DNA from: Ciona savignyi
Lineage: Eukaryota; Chordata; Ascidiacea; Phlebobranchia; Cionidae
Length of the DNA: 64,000 bases
Assembly (NCBI GenBank): GCA_000149265.1
Contig: CH002044.1
Location: 1,807,042-1,871,041 of the forward strand
Direction of reading: 5' to 3'
A program made the position numbers and the translations under genes. Positions 21,302 through 34,100 of the stretch are shown in pieces (position 1 is the stretch's first letter; each line of letters opens with the position of its first letter). The notes beneath the pieces are model-generated. The model worked only from the letters and a program-made list of their open reading frames with translations. It did no database searches and was not told the origin of the DNA.

Positions 21302-24010
21302 AAAAATACTAACACAACACAATATTAGATTTAAACCGTGCAAAATGTTGTTAAACTTTAATGCCAGGTGTGTGCTATGCAGAAACTTAGTTTAGCTGCA
21401 CCTACAAAACGCGATTACGTAAACCTCTTTTCTCGTGCATCATCCTTGTCCTGTGACATATAGTACAATCGGTTATTTATGGTGATGACAGTGCACAAAA
21501 TAACCTCCGCATATACACACTAAACACTCCACAACGTCACTTATATGAACACCCATTGAAGCATGTCCTTTCGTGAATTCTGCTGGTAGGCGATACGAAA
21601 ATAACAACTTTTTCTTAATGCGTTTTTTCCAAACATTTAATAGGTACCGAATGTTTATTATTCCCGTGCATGGGAATTGCAATGGGCGTTGTTAGTTGTT
21701 ACCCAGGCTACCTTCACTTTACTTTAAGCCCAACGTAGCGTTAGCGGAGATTTTGCAGTGTTACATGATAAAGAAGTTCCTTTGGTTTTACTCCACTGGG
21801 TTCATGCTTTATTCTCTATATGTACATTGCCTAAAAGTACAGTCGTCTACCCAGCATCTGTCGACCTATAACATTATAGACATACCTACTTACCTAATAT
21901 AAATGCCGTTTCAATTGCCCCAGTTTATATAATGATGGTAAACCATATACTGATAATCCAACAAAAATTCTATGCCGTTACCAATTAGCACGAACAAATA
22001 ACAAAAAAACTAGCCTGGCTATTAGGACAACACCTATTTACCAAAATAACTAAACATGGCGCTTACTGAGTAATAACAAGTTATGTTAAATTCACAATTT
22101 ATTCTGTTTTTATCTCGTACATCTGTCTCTCACTACTTCCTCTCGATTGGGAATGTGTTTTGAAGGCAACGCGTAAACTCGAGATCGATTCGAATTTATC
22201 TCCGCACAACTGATGTTACATTCCAGAAAGTTACTGATGCTTTGTAAGCTGTCGACCGTGCTGGACTGCTCAAATTAAAGATAACATAAACTCATGATTG
22301 TTGCTCAAAACAAGGTTTGCTTATAAAAATCCGTGAGAAATAGTACGATACGCGTTTTTAATTAAATCGGGTATTTTCTTTCAACCGTGTGCATTGCTAA
22401 CCAATGATTCCACAAGAATACATAATTTTATCTATCTAACGTATACAACATATGGTTCGAAATGGGAAAGCGCAAGTGGCTTTATTAAAAGCCCAATCAT
22501 CAGATTACCACGCGTCCATTGTAATACAGTGTGTAGTATGTGCTTCAGACAAGCTAGGATATATTATCACACGGGCAATTATCAAATTACCTCGCGCCAA
22601 TTACCGGGCTAACAGTACTCCACTACACAAGTTACAATAGCTAACACCTCCAAACATATTGACCTTACTGTTTGCGTTTGGTTGAGTAAATGTGGATTTC
22701 TAAATTGTTTGAAATACATTTTAACTTCATGTTTGTTTGTAAAACTGGGATATTTTAATCAATGTATTTTTCTTGTTAATTTGATTTTTTTGGTAAAATT
22801 GATGTAAATTGGTCTTTTAAGTTCCAAGATGTCGTAAATCGGTATGTCGGAAAAAATTGCGGAAAACGGTCTCCTTGGTTAAATTCTGGGGCTCTAGTTT
22901 ACCTGGCGTAATTATTACCCAAAATGAAACACTGTATATCTAATGCGTATTGGCTTACACTTCTTAACTGTTTAAATCATTATAGTTCATCATGAGTCCT
23001 TTTAGAAAAAAACTAAATACATATTTTTTATCCGATTTTTTACCTAGATAAAAAAAAGTTCGATTTGGTCAGCGACCCATCAGATTGTTTTGGCAGAAAC
23101 AAAACTGTCACAATCGGGTTAAAACATTTAGCAATATTACATAGCAAGAATCTAAAAATAATATATATTTTTAACGAACCATGGTAAGCAAGTTTGGTTT
23201 GATAACTGAGACAGATTCGTCCGATTGTTTATGGTTTGAATGCGTTTGAGGGTTATCTGTGCATTAAAATTCATTATTGATTTGTGTTGGTTTTAAATGT
23301 CGTGCTGTTTTATATACATCGCAATAGTGTATCATATGTACTAATATCTTTTTATTTAAGAGATTTTCTGTGGTAATCGTGGTGGTGTAGTGCAATATTT
23401 CTGTGGTAATCGTGGTGGTGTAGTGTTGCAGTTTCGAAACTGGTCGCTAACCGTGTGTTAACCCCTTTGTTTTTTTCTATTCACGGGAATAACCATAAAT
23501 ATCTTACCCTTACTAGGGGTATGTAAAGTTTATTTGTATTCTGCCTAGTTCATTTAATCATATATATTTTTTTACAATAAGTAAAAAAACGTTACCAGAC
23601 CCGAAATATCGACTGGTAAAAAGAATAATCGGCGAGAAAAATTCCAAAAAAACGGGCGTCATAATTATTTTAGTTTCTCTATCTAATTATTGTGAATTTT
23701 AGTGTCGAACTATTAAAATTCTGATTTAAGTTACATATATTTAAGATTCTTGAAACTTTGAGATAAATGTCCCTTTTTATTTCGGAGATATCGATGAAAA
23801 ACCCAAAAAATACGAAAAGTGTTCTTTTTTTACATTTTTCTTGGTAGTGGAAATTTCCCTTGTAGTTTTTTTGTAAAAATTAAACGTCGAGGCAAACTAT
23901 CGGCATTGCATTTAGGATTACCAAATATTTCTGATTGGATAACCATTTCTTGCCTGAAAACCTAGCGACTGAACCTGCCTGTCACCAGAGTTATGCAGAA
24001 AAAAGAAAAG
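21302..24010. other. Intergenic, SINE debris only
   Basis: No gene is supported. SINE remnants occur at about 22490-22625 (ATTACCTCGCGCC-type blocks) and 23430-23515 (CGAAACTGGTCGCTAAC, then ATTCACGGGAATAACC). A direct repeat of about 27 bp (TTCTGTGGTAATCGTGGTGG...) occurs twice at 23366-23392 and 23399-23425. The caspase promoter should lie just right of 21261. Confidence 0.5.
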
Positions 24011-24260
24011 AAGGATAAGATAGGATATTCATCTTTATCCACGTGAATAGGAAAACCAAGGGGGTTATCACACGAGCAATCGTTAGATCACCTCGCGCCC
24101 ATCGTCGGGTTATCGGAGCTATTGCAGTGCGTTGTATATAATAGACACGTTCCTTCAATTTGGTAGAACCCATTAATCCGCTGGGTTCAGGCAATGTCCG
24201 TTAAAGGCCTTGCCCAAGGACACAACCGACTAGCTAGCGAACAGTTTCGCACCTACAACG
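24011..24260 (-). mobile_element. SINE, head-truncated
   Basis: GGATAAGATAGGATATTC tail, full body blocks, CCTTGCCCAAGGACACAACC, then it stops within the B-box region; the tRNA-like A-box part is missing. Confidence 0.85.
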
Positions 24261-26288
24261 AACACACTGCATAACCACATAAATAGTTGCACAGGATGTT
24301 GTAATACAATGGACTTATAATAATTCTCTAGCCGTGATATTGCACTATTGGCGTAATATTACACAAGACGTTATATTGTACATGGCTTAATATTGCGCTA
24401 TAGGTGCACAGACTGTTTACATGTGCGATAATAAGACCTCATGATGTTTATTTTAAAGTAATTTTAGTAATAAAAGTTAGTATTTATTTTTTAATAAACC
24501 TTGGTGTTTTATTTAGTGACGTTTATTAAATTCTTTAAATATTCGAAACCAGACATAGGATTAAACAATACCTTTAGACCAGGGTAAGTACTAAAGGGAG
24601 TGAATTAAGGTACAATTTGCCCAATAAAAAAAGAACTTAGTCACGTTTAGCACCGCGAATGGAAAGCAGTAATATTATAATTATAACACGGGCATTTGTC
24701 AAATTACCTGGTGCAATCAGTCAGGTTTAAAAAATAGGTTAGTGTTGGATGTTACGGTTGGGTTCAAGGTTGTCCTTTTTTATTTGTGTTAAGCATCCTT
24801 CTTTCTATCTTACTATTGCACGGAATGGTTGAACATTTAGGGAATGGGCGAGCACCGGAAATATGTTATGACGTTTTTCCATTGCATTCTACACCGGACG
24901 TGAGCGGACGTGTTACCGAACGGTTAACGCGGCAAACTTATCTACGAACCCTAGGTAGCCGTGTGAGTCTGCACCTTTGACATCACTCTAATGAATCAAA
25001 CAGAATAGCCATGAGAAACTAAAATGTGACTTCCAATAACTCCATGCCATCGTCGGGAGGAATATGACGTAGGTGATGATGACGACGAACAAACAACGGA
25101 CGTGGTAGGTGTTCGGGTGTGCTGAGTTGGATACAACCCGCTCTCGGAGTGCTACGTTTTAAGAATGCCTGTTAATTAAATATACATTTAATATATACTA
25201 ATACTCATTACTACTTCCTTTACGTTTCTATAGAGACGCTTCAATAGGTGTGAGACTTAATCCCAAAACCATTCACAGCATTTATGTTTACATACTGGCT
25301 TCCATGCGTCACTGGCGCCGGAAATGACGTACTGAGTTGAGCATCCTTCCCGCTATACAGCTTTAGCGGCACTCACTTTTAGAGCAGATTAACAATAGCA
25401 GAACAATCAATATTAATTCTAAATCAGTACCCCAAGGGGCTTATAGTTTAGTTATAGATTTGGTTTCTTGGATTAAGTTAAAAATAGCCAATATTATTTA
25501 ATATTAGTGTATAAGCAAGAAACAAAAGAAAACCGATAGTCCTCAAAACAAAGATCTATCCAATGCGCTTTTGGTGAAATGTCATCAGAAAGTTGCAAAC
25601 TGCAACTTAGCTATACATCTACAGATAGTTTGGGCGTTTGCCAAGAGGTTTGGATGATTAAATACATATCGAGGGTAAAGAGATTATGTAAGGATGATTG
25701 GGTAAATGATCTGAATCCAAAAATCACGCGATTGCCTGACGTACAGTAATAAAAATAGATGTTGTGTATAAATGAATGGTTCTATGAGTCATTAATTTAC
25801 AGTGCGATGTGTGCGCTTATCCAAATAAATACCGCGGCCTGCATGCACTGCTCGGACAATAGAGTATAGGTTAGTTGCCCATACTGGGATTGTATGGTAA
25901 ATGATCTCATAAATATAAATATGACGTCATAGTGCTAGCGACGAAAATAATTGAAACTAATCACGAGTCACACGAAATGTTCTATACGCCAAAGATCGTG
26001 AAATGCGGTGCTAAGAATATGTCCAAAAGCCCGCCAGTGCATTTAGATAGCATAAGTAATGCTTACTTAGTGTCAATAGTTTATAGACTTAGAAGCATAG
26101 CGTCAGTTGTTTAGGTGGCTTTTATACCCGGGTTGTTTTGCCAACATAGATCTAGCGAACGTGTCTTTTGTTTGTTTTGAGTTACGTACTGTAGAGCAGT
26201 TTGTGTTTTTTAGAACTTTCAGCAAGATTTCATGGTTGATACTTTTTAAGATTTACTGCTATTTTTTTTATTTTCAGTTATATCTGTA
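24261..26288. other. Intergenic / 5' region of the acidic-protein gene
   Basis: No exon can be supported before 26278. An acceptor TTATTTTCAG ends at 26277, so a 5' UTR exon or trans-splice leader addition is likely just before the ATG at 26289. Short open frames at 24786-24980 and 25932-26114 are not recognisable. Confidence 0.45.
25922..25929. promoter_or_regulatory. Perfect CRE/ATF-type octamer TGACGTCA
   Basis: A palindromic bZIP (CREB/ATF) consensus, 360 bp upstream of the ATG at 26289. Three more perfect copies lie inside that gene's exons or splice-adjacent sequence (26347, 29933 and 30009). Function is inferred from motif only. Confidence 0.35.
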
Positions 26289-29200
26289 ATGGCTACTAAA
26301 GTTATGCATTCCCCTATTCACCGGACCTTATCCCCCGGCATAGCCGTGACGTCATATGATGACGATATCGCGACGTCACCTTCGATGATGTCAAAACCCC
26401 AGAATTTTTCCTCTTTGGCGCCACCTCTGTCAGCCTGTCCAGATACAAGCGACGGAGAAAAAAGCGACAGGTGATACATTAAGTTTAGGGGGCTGGTTCA
26501 CATACAGTGTATAGTTTACCAACATACAGTGTATATTTAGTAAAGATTCCATCAGGACTTCGAAACTTTCCGCTAGCTCTTTCACTACATGTTATAGCGT
26601 TTATCGATGTTGACCCTGTCCTCTGAAAATACACTTAAAAGCGTTCGCGAAACGGTGTGTAAATCAGTTGTTAAAACACTATAGCGATTCTATTCGTCAT
26701 GTACTACACACTATAATAGCTCCGATAAACCAGGGTATAGTAAGATATGGAATATGCATATTCATATTTATTTTTGTCGATGGGAAAGCCCTCTGGTGTG
26801 TTATCACACGAGCAACCGCCCAACAGGTTAACTGAGATAACGCAGTGTGTTGTTTGATGTTTATTAAGTGCCTTGCCAATAGACAAAACTAACCACGTTA
26901 ACCGCTGCTTTCGGTATTTTGGCTGCCGCCCCTCTTACCATCTAAGCTATATATGGCCGGGCAATAAAATCCTATGCTCTTCCATTGCGGAAAAACACGA
27001 GTAACTTTTCCTATGACAGCAAAGTAATGCAGGATGATTTACCCCTAAAGGTGTTAAACAGGTAGGTAGAAATATGCGACTTACTGAGTCATCGGTACAA
27101 GAGAGTGGGCGGATGACGTATTTGGTTAAGCTTCCGATACAAATAGGATGGTCTATTCATTCATGCATATCCCCATGTGTGAGGTAACGGTAGTCATCGT
27201 ACGACTACCCTGTGCCAACAGTCGCATTGCCGCGATAATATAGAATGTTTATATTTAATGCAACTTAAAAATAAATGTTCAATTAAGACTGACAAAACAT
27301 ACATTAAGAACCGTACTCAGTGATTATCGCGCAAAAATGGTCGGGTTAAATATCGAAGTAGGTTAATTAATATTGCAGCGCTTATGAGCGAGGACAGAAC
27401 ATAAAAATCTTTGTCATTTTGGGGAATGTTTGTTGCCTTAAGATTAAACTGGTAAACAACAATGGACTGTGTTATAAACCTTAGGTTTTCACTTCACCCT
27501 AGGTGTTTGTCTAAGAGCTCACGAACGGTTAATCCGACCTACGGATGTACAAACAGACTTCCACTAAAACCGAACAGTGGTCCTAGTTTCCCGGCTAACA
27601 AATCCTGATAATTGTGGGAAGATAAATTGGAAACTGAAACAAACGATACTCATTTGTAACCCTTTATTTCCGCCATCTTGTGACCAAGCTTTTGATATTT
27701 CAATAGATAATACTCTCCGTAAACCACGTTACCATTAGGGGGTTAGTAACGATTGACAGTTTTTGCATTTCCGTAGGTTAAACTCAACACTGTTAGGATG
27801 GGTTAGTACAAATTTCAGTATGTACTGCTTTGTTTCACAGATACTAAACCCATCCTGTTAATCCCTTTTGTGAATTATTGCGTAATAGCACCGGTGCCGT
27901 GATACGCTCGCCATGGTAGTCGAGTGTCTAGTCTATACCCTTTCCCACCACAGGGTGGCTAATGAGTTAAATAAACAATAAATTACTGGTAGCCGGCTCA
28001 AACACACTGAAGTCCTAATTTTTATTTTATAACTTATTCCGACAACGTTAGGTAGAATTGGTAACAAGCGTGACGTTTGCCCACGAACAAAACAAGAGGG
28101 TGATTTTTGGCATTGTTTTTTTTGCTTTGTAAATAACTAACATACCTACAGTTACATGTGTAAAATGTCCTACTTTACTCGTCGTATTTTGCAATATATC
28201 GCGTGTCAGTTTCTATGCATTTTTTTATATCAAGACAAGTTAGTTTCCTTTAACGATCGCATTACCAAAGTCCGTTTTTAAAGTCTGGCGATCTGACGAT
28301 TGCCCGTGTGTTAACCTTCTTGGTTTTCCCATTCACGGGAATAAACATAAATATCCTATCCTATCCTAAATATTATGATGCACATCAATCGCTCTCGCTA
28401 ACTTTTATGCTAGTTCAAAAAACGTCAAGTGTGCTTGTGTTCGAAACCATTTTACTACTGGAGTAACCAAAATGTCTTCCAGATACTTTACGGCGTCATC
28501 AGGCGACGATTGTGACGATGATGATGACGATTATGACGACGACGATGACGAAATGTGCATACGACTAGATAGCGACGACGATACAACAAGTCAGTTTTTA
28601 ATTTAGCGCGTTTTAGTTCTCGTTTGCTTTTTCACATTAAAGAAGTATAGATAAAATACGGAAAACTACAGTACTTAAAATACGTCACACGGTATAACGG
28701 GAACAAAGTGACGTGGTAGTTAAACCTTAAATTAAACAAAACTAATTGGGACAGCTAACTTTATTTAAATCAAAATTCATAAAATTAGAACCTGAAATTT
28801 AAATTGGTAGTAATTTAAGTATTTGTCACTGTGAATACCGTATTTAAAATTCCCAAAACGTAATTAAGTAAAACAAAACAGCTTCCGTTGTTAGTGTATT
28901 TATAACCACATTTGCTAAGGTTAAAAAGTGTCACAAAATTATTCTGTTCAGGCTTATCTGGACTACATATTAACCTGAAAACGCTACAAGCAGTGTCATC
29001 AATGCTGGCACACTACCACCCCATAATACAGGTTAGTTCAGTTTAAACGTGACATTCTTGCGTCATAATTGTGATTGATATAAGTCATCCAAGGAATTAA
29101 CGTGATAGTTCGAAAACTGTACCATCTATGTTTATAGTAAATTCATGTTGTGGTTTATTTTACAAAATTACCAGAAACCACAACATATTATGTTCGGCCG

Positions 29201-30120
29201 ATTAGCTTGGTGGGTTAGTGAGACGCTTTTCAGCCGAAGGGTTGCAGGCTGAAAATTGTTTGATAGCTATTCGGTTGTGTCCTTGGGCAAGGCATATACA
29301 CAACACAGTACAATAGCTCTGGTTAACCGACAATGTGCGCAAGGTATTTGGACGATTAATCCAATTTGAAATAATCCAATTCTATGACTGCTGGTAGTAG
29401 ACAATGTTCGTACGACTAAAACTGTAAAGCAGTTTGGTGGAACTATTTAAGTGGATTCGTATATGCAAGCGAACATGTTGCCTTCCTATTAGTGAAATCT
29501 AAACAGAGGGACATTTTGCACACTTAAAGATTACGGCGTTAACTATAAGAGCTGGAATTAAGAGTTGTTGTTGGGGGGGGGGGGGGTCACAAAAGGCAAG
29601 ATCACAAAGGTCCCTTTTGGACGACAAATGATTTAGGGTGGTAGTTCAAGGCCGACTATTAAACTTTTAATAGAAAAGTGATATATGCTATGTGGTTGTC
29701 CAACACACTGGTATATAGACGAGTATTTAATCCAATTCCAGCGTTAAGTAATGCTTTATATTTCGTTGTTGTAACAGAGCGATTGCAACGGGAATCCCAT
29801 CTTCGTTGCACCGCCACCTCCTGAAGATGAATACCAATCACCGGAGGGCGCTCCGCAGTCCACTTCCGGTCGAGCGATTCTGGATTCCACAGCGTCACGT
29901 GACTCCACCAGTCAGTTGACCTCTTTTAATTGTGACGTCACGAATTTTTAACCCGGGTTTTCCAGTGACAGGCGATGACGACTACCAGTGCGCGCTGCAA
30001 GAGCTTGATGACGTCATAATCAGTCAGGATCACACCCTGCTTTCCGACGCGCTCTGCGAATTGACAGACGTCATGGAAAAGATGACGTATTTCTCCGCCG
30101 AGTCAGTGGACGATATATAG
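26289..30120 (+). CDS. Acidic, Ser/Pro-rich protein of unknown function
   Basis: Five exons: 26289-26470, 28483-28589, 28952-29031, 29778-29910 and 29972-30120, totalling 651 nt for 216 residues. All junction phases agree, and two donors share the form A|GTCAGT. Residues about 62-95 hold long Asp runs (SGDDCDDDDDDYDDDDDEM). About 97-122 are a predicted helix (LHINLKTLQAVSSMLAHY). About 124-165 are Pro/Ser-rich (IFVAPPPPEDEYQSPEGAP). The last ~50 residues look helical and acidic (ALQELDDVIISQD, ALCELTDVMEKM). No signal peptide, membrane span or family was recognised. An in-frame ATG at 28472 directly before exon 2, in a good start context (AACCAAAATGTC), offers an alternative shorter product of about 158 residues. 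The coding pattern is strong; the function is not known to me. Confidence 0.78.
26690..26890 (-). mobile_element. Diverged SINE remnant in intron 1 of the acidic-protein gene
   Basis: Short SINE-like blocks (TTATCACACGAGCAACCGCC, AACGCAGTGTGTTG) are present but body spacing and tail are eroded. Confidence 0.5.
28286..28372 (+). mobile_element. SINE 3' end fragment in intron 1 of the acidic-protein gene
   Basis: GGCGATCTGACGATTGCCCG, then the TTCACGGGAATAAACAT block and ATCCTATCC tail. It ends about 110 bp before exon 2. Confidence 0.75.
29197..29375 (+). mobile_element. Diverged SINE in intron 3 of the acidic-protein gene
   Basis: Head-like TTCGGCCGATTAGCTTGG, then GGTTGTGTCCTTGGGCAAGG and ACACAACACAGTACAATAGC. 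There is no TATCC tail. A 15-base G run follows 200 bp on at about 29572-29586. Confidence 0.65.
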
Positions 30121-31192
30121 AGACGACTTGAAGTGCGATGCCTTTTTTTAGAAAAATCGCGATCTTGGTCATAAAAAATGACGCTAGCACTCGAGCAAGC
30201 AGTTGTACGTCAGAATGGCGACGGTTACGTAACAATCCGTGTTTATTGCGTGACAAGTGCAGTGTATCGTCTACATAACATTCAATGACACATATATCGA
30301 AGATTCAATTTGCACCTGGTACTGGAAAACTGTCAACAACGCCCAATATTGAACTTTCACCGTTTTAACTCTTTGCATATCAACGTGGACAAAATAAAAA
30401 AAAAATCGAAAAGCTATAAATTGGAGAGGAGGCATATTTACCAGTTGGGGAAGGAACTTTCATTTTTTCGGTAATCGGGTTTCATTTTTCGCGATTAAGA
30501 CAAAAAACGATAGAAAAGGGAAATGTCAGGCATGCAAAGCAGGTATAGCAGCAGAGGTTATCTCATGTATGACGTAATAAGGATGAAGAAGCTTAATTAC
30601 GAGGTCAGAATAAAATTCAACCGAAAAAAATTAACCTGCAGTATCAAAGCCAAAACAAAACAACTTTATATCAGCTATTGCCACTTAATTAGCGCGACAC
30701 AAGAAAATTTACTTAGAATCAAAGTTATGAACCAACAAAAATAAACATCACAGAAAAACGATAGACGGCGTAATACAATTACAGTCAGCGTAGCAAAATG
30801 TATAAATAGTAATTCCACATCGATTCGTTTATAAATGCAACAAATTATCAAAAACCAAAATGAAATATTATGAAAGCCTTTTGCTTTCACATAACTTCCA
30901 AGCAACAGACTGAGTTTCCACTGATACGTAAACCGTTGTAAATATAACAAAATAAAATAATCATTAAACCCCATGTGACATCACAAATCTCATCTACACT
31001 GACACTGAGCGAAGCGTGTTGGCTCATGGTTTTAGGTTGTTTTATTCTACCATTATGTTACCGGTTAAGCTGCTTGTTTTCCCAACAAACCAAGAATTAC
31101 GCTTCACTCAGCTTCAGTGCAGAAAAGACCAGGTAAGTCGTTTTTAGTCATGCTCAAAAGCGTTTTCACTTCATCTAATCGACATTGCGCTA
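30121..31192. other. Convergent intergenic space, acidic gene and CUL5 3' ends
   Basis: No gene seen. On the minus strand AATAAA at 31046-31041 lies about 150 nt after the CUL5 stop and is a plausible polyadenylation signal. An open frame at 30523-30744 is unsupported. Confidence 0.45.
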
Positions 31193-34100
31193 CTATGTGA
31201 TGTAGATAAACGTGTTAATATCGTTGTCATCGCGTTTCATGTACTTGTTCTCAATCAGCCACTCGATCTGTTGTTTAATCAGCTTCTTCTGAGGCAGAAA
31301 TAAGTTTTTAAGAATCTCCACAAGTTCGGTTTGCAACTGTGCGTTATTGATTCGTTTCCGCATTTTCAATATCTTCACTATCGCCTCCTGAAGTGTAACA
31401 CAAACATGAATAAATTAGAAAATGAAGTAATTGGATATGGAATTGGTTGGAGTTGGGGTAAATGGCAAGTTAGTTCATTCGTACCACGTTGGACATTTAA
31501 TCGAAAGGGTGTTGGATTGAAATCCATCACAAACCTAATTTCTTGAAAACCAGTCAATTAATAAGTTAAGCAATAATTGTGGTAATTTTCTTGTTGTTTA
31601 AAACAGAACAACGACTCCTGTGTTATTACACCTAACTGTTTTAGCTTAATTCTGTAAAATATTGGGAACAAAAACCGCAATTGCATTTTCTAAATGGCGA
31701 ATATGAATACCGCACTGAATGGTGTATTTAACTTCAAATAAACGTGTATATCCAAACATTCTTTCTATCCCGTACATACCTGCGTACGCAGAATTCGAAG
31801 CTGGGTAATCCCCTCATTATCTTCCTCTCGTGATTTATCGGTTGAAAGTTGTAACCGACCAATAAGATTCGCCCGGCCGCGTTTCTGTGGCTTACCTGCT
31901 TTCCTGGGTAAATAATTTGTTTCATGTAGTTTCTTAACTTTGGTTGAGTCATGTTTAAAATTTATTGATACCCTTTTTACAGTGTCATAAATTCGTTAAT
32001 TTGGCTTTTTTGCTTTAATTTTGCTGTCTATTGGTTGTGTCCTATCTACAATGCAATAGCAGGTGAGAGTCCACTGTAGAAAGGAATGTAGGGACCGTTA
32101 CTCCCAAGTGCTTAGTCTATACCGAAACATCGACTTTTTGTGAAAGTGCCAAATAAAACGTGCACAAACTGACATGAACACATGATCAATAATTCTGAAA
32201 TAATAAACAACAAGGTGTGGTCACCCACATAAGCTTACATGATGGCAAACTGGTGGTTGACAGAGAGCATGGAGCCCTCCTGGAAGTCCTTGGGTGAGGA
32301 GAGCTTGGGATCGCAGAGTAAAACCTGACGCTTTAACTTCGGGTTTGCTACAAGTGACTGGGGAGTATGGACGGGGTAAAGGTGATGACTTAAAGAGGGG
32401 AGAGAGGAGGGGTAGATCTACAGAGCCGAGGGCTTTTATTACTACAATGGTGGGTAGTGGGTGATACGTCAAATAGATTAAAAAAATTGGTAGTGCATTT
32501 GGTTTTGTAATGTAGGTCTATACAAAGAACAATTTAAGTGTTTTCAAAAAAGAGATGACATAAAAGCTGTTTGTTTACATGGCATGAACAGGCAGAACAA
32601 ACTATGATAAATTGAACTTTTCTTTGAGGATGTTTCTACGGTGTAATCTATTCCACATTTAACCGATAATTATATTTTAAGCATTTAATTTAGTGACATT
32701 CTAAAAATGTCCCAATGCGAAAAGTGCTATTTTGGCTTTGATTCAGCTGAAATGCATTTTCGTGTTAATTTTCTTTATGCTAACTATTGGATTGTTTCTT
32801 AGATGGCAGTCAAACATTTATTGTTATCTAATTAAAAGGATAAAATAATTTGCTGAGAATATCGTTTGTCGTACCCACAAAGTCTTCCGCAGTTCAGTGT
32901 CTGGCAGCTGTGTTGCCAGTTTTAAACCTTCGAATGAGATTGATTCAGTGGGCCGGGAATTCCAGATGTGCAACACTGACATTTGAAAGGTGGTCACCTC
33001 GATGTCAAACGACCCCATCTCAGTTTTAAAAGTCATCTAAAAAACAGACGTTAAAAACACTTCAAGAATAGACAATATTCCGGAAATCTGCCATTGTTAA
33101 GGTAAGTGTCCTGTAAATGTTATATGAATTAGACATACGCTATTATATAATTTCAATTAGTGCAGTAAAAAAGACTGAACTAAAACATTGCAACAAATAA
33201 TTGAAAGCCCACCACGCCGTTCGACATCAAGTGGTTCCAATTGAGCATCCTCCCGTGATGCTTGCTCTTATAGAAGTCCTCTACATCCGGGATGAGGTCC
33301 TCCAAGATGGTGGGGAGCGAGACAGGGATCCGATCGGACCTCCTCGACCATGCTCCCGCGTTGAGGATCTTGATGTTGGCGAGCTCGGACACCCGATCAT
33401 CCCGCGCCTCCTCGAACTGGATGTTGAGGTCCTCGCTCACCTTGATGTCCTGGAACATCCGAGCGAGTTTGTTCACGTAATCCGCTGGCATCCCGACCTG
33501 TTCGGGGAATTTTTTTTTTTTTTTTTAATTTCTTTTTCAGGATCACACAGAAATTTAAAAATTCTTTTTAAATTTTCCATTTAATATTCTACAAAATAAC
33601 CAACAAAAAAAAGGATTAGCAATTAAAATACAAATAAAATTATAAGTAGTAATCCATAGCCCTGTCACAAAAAGTATCAAGGGGTAAGAATCAAACCCTG
33701 GACCTGGAATTAAAGCCACTACGTTGTGAGCACTGAGCTAATAAGTTTTAATAAGAATTCTTTAATTCTCAAATTTTTATGAATGTAAGCAACTCAAAAA
33801 ACTGACTCTACATTACTCCTCTCAAAATGAATCTAAAAAACTGACCTCACGCAAGCCTTCCACCATATTCTCTTCCTTCTCACTATCAGCCGAGGTGCCA
33901 AGGATGAGCCGTCTCGTCAAATGTGCTTTATGATATCGCATGAAGACATCTTTGTTGGACACATACTTCAATACCAGTAACTAGGAATCAACGGATTTAA
34001 TTAGTATAGTAGATTAATAAAATGCATCATAGATCATCAAAGACTAAGCATGGATTGTTATTCACTCACATATTAATACATAGATGGATAGGTTACCCAG

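Noticed and set aside
27780-27865. Inverted pair GGATGGGTTAGTA / TACTAAACCCATCC
   Set aside because: Short, imperfect arms, no target duplication and no second copy in the window; not enough for a transposon or RNA call.
33180-33584. Long plus-strand open frame of 127 codons
   Set aside because: It is the reverse-strand shadow of a CUL5 exon whose minus-strand translation is strongly conserved.
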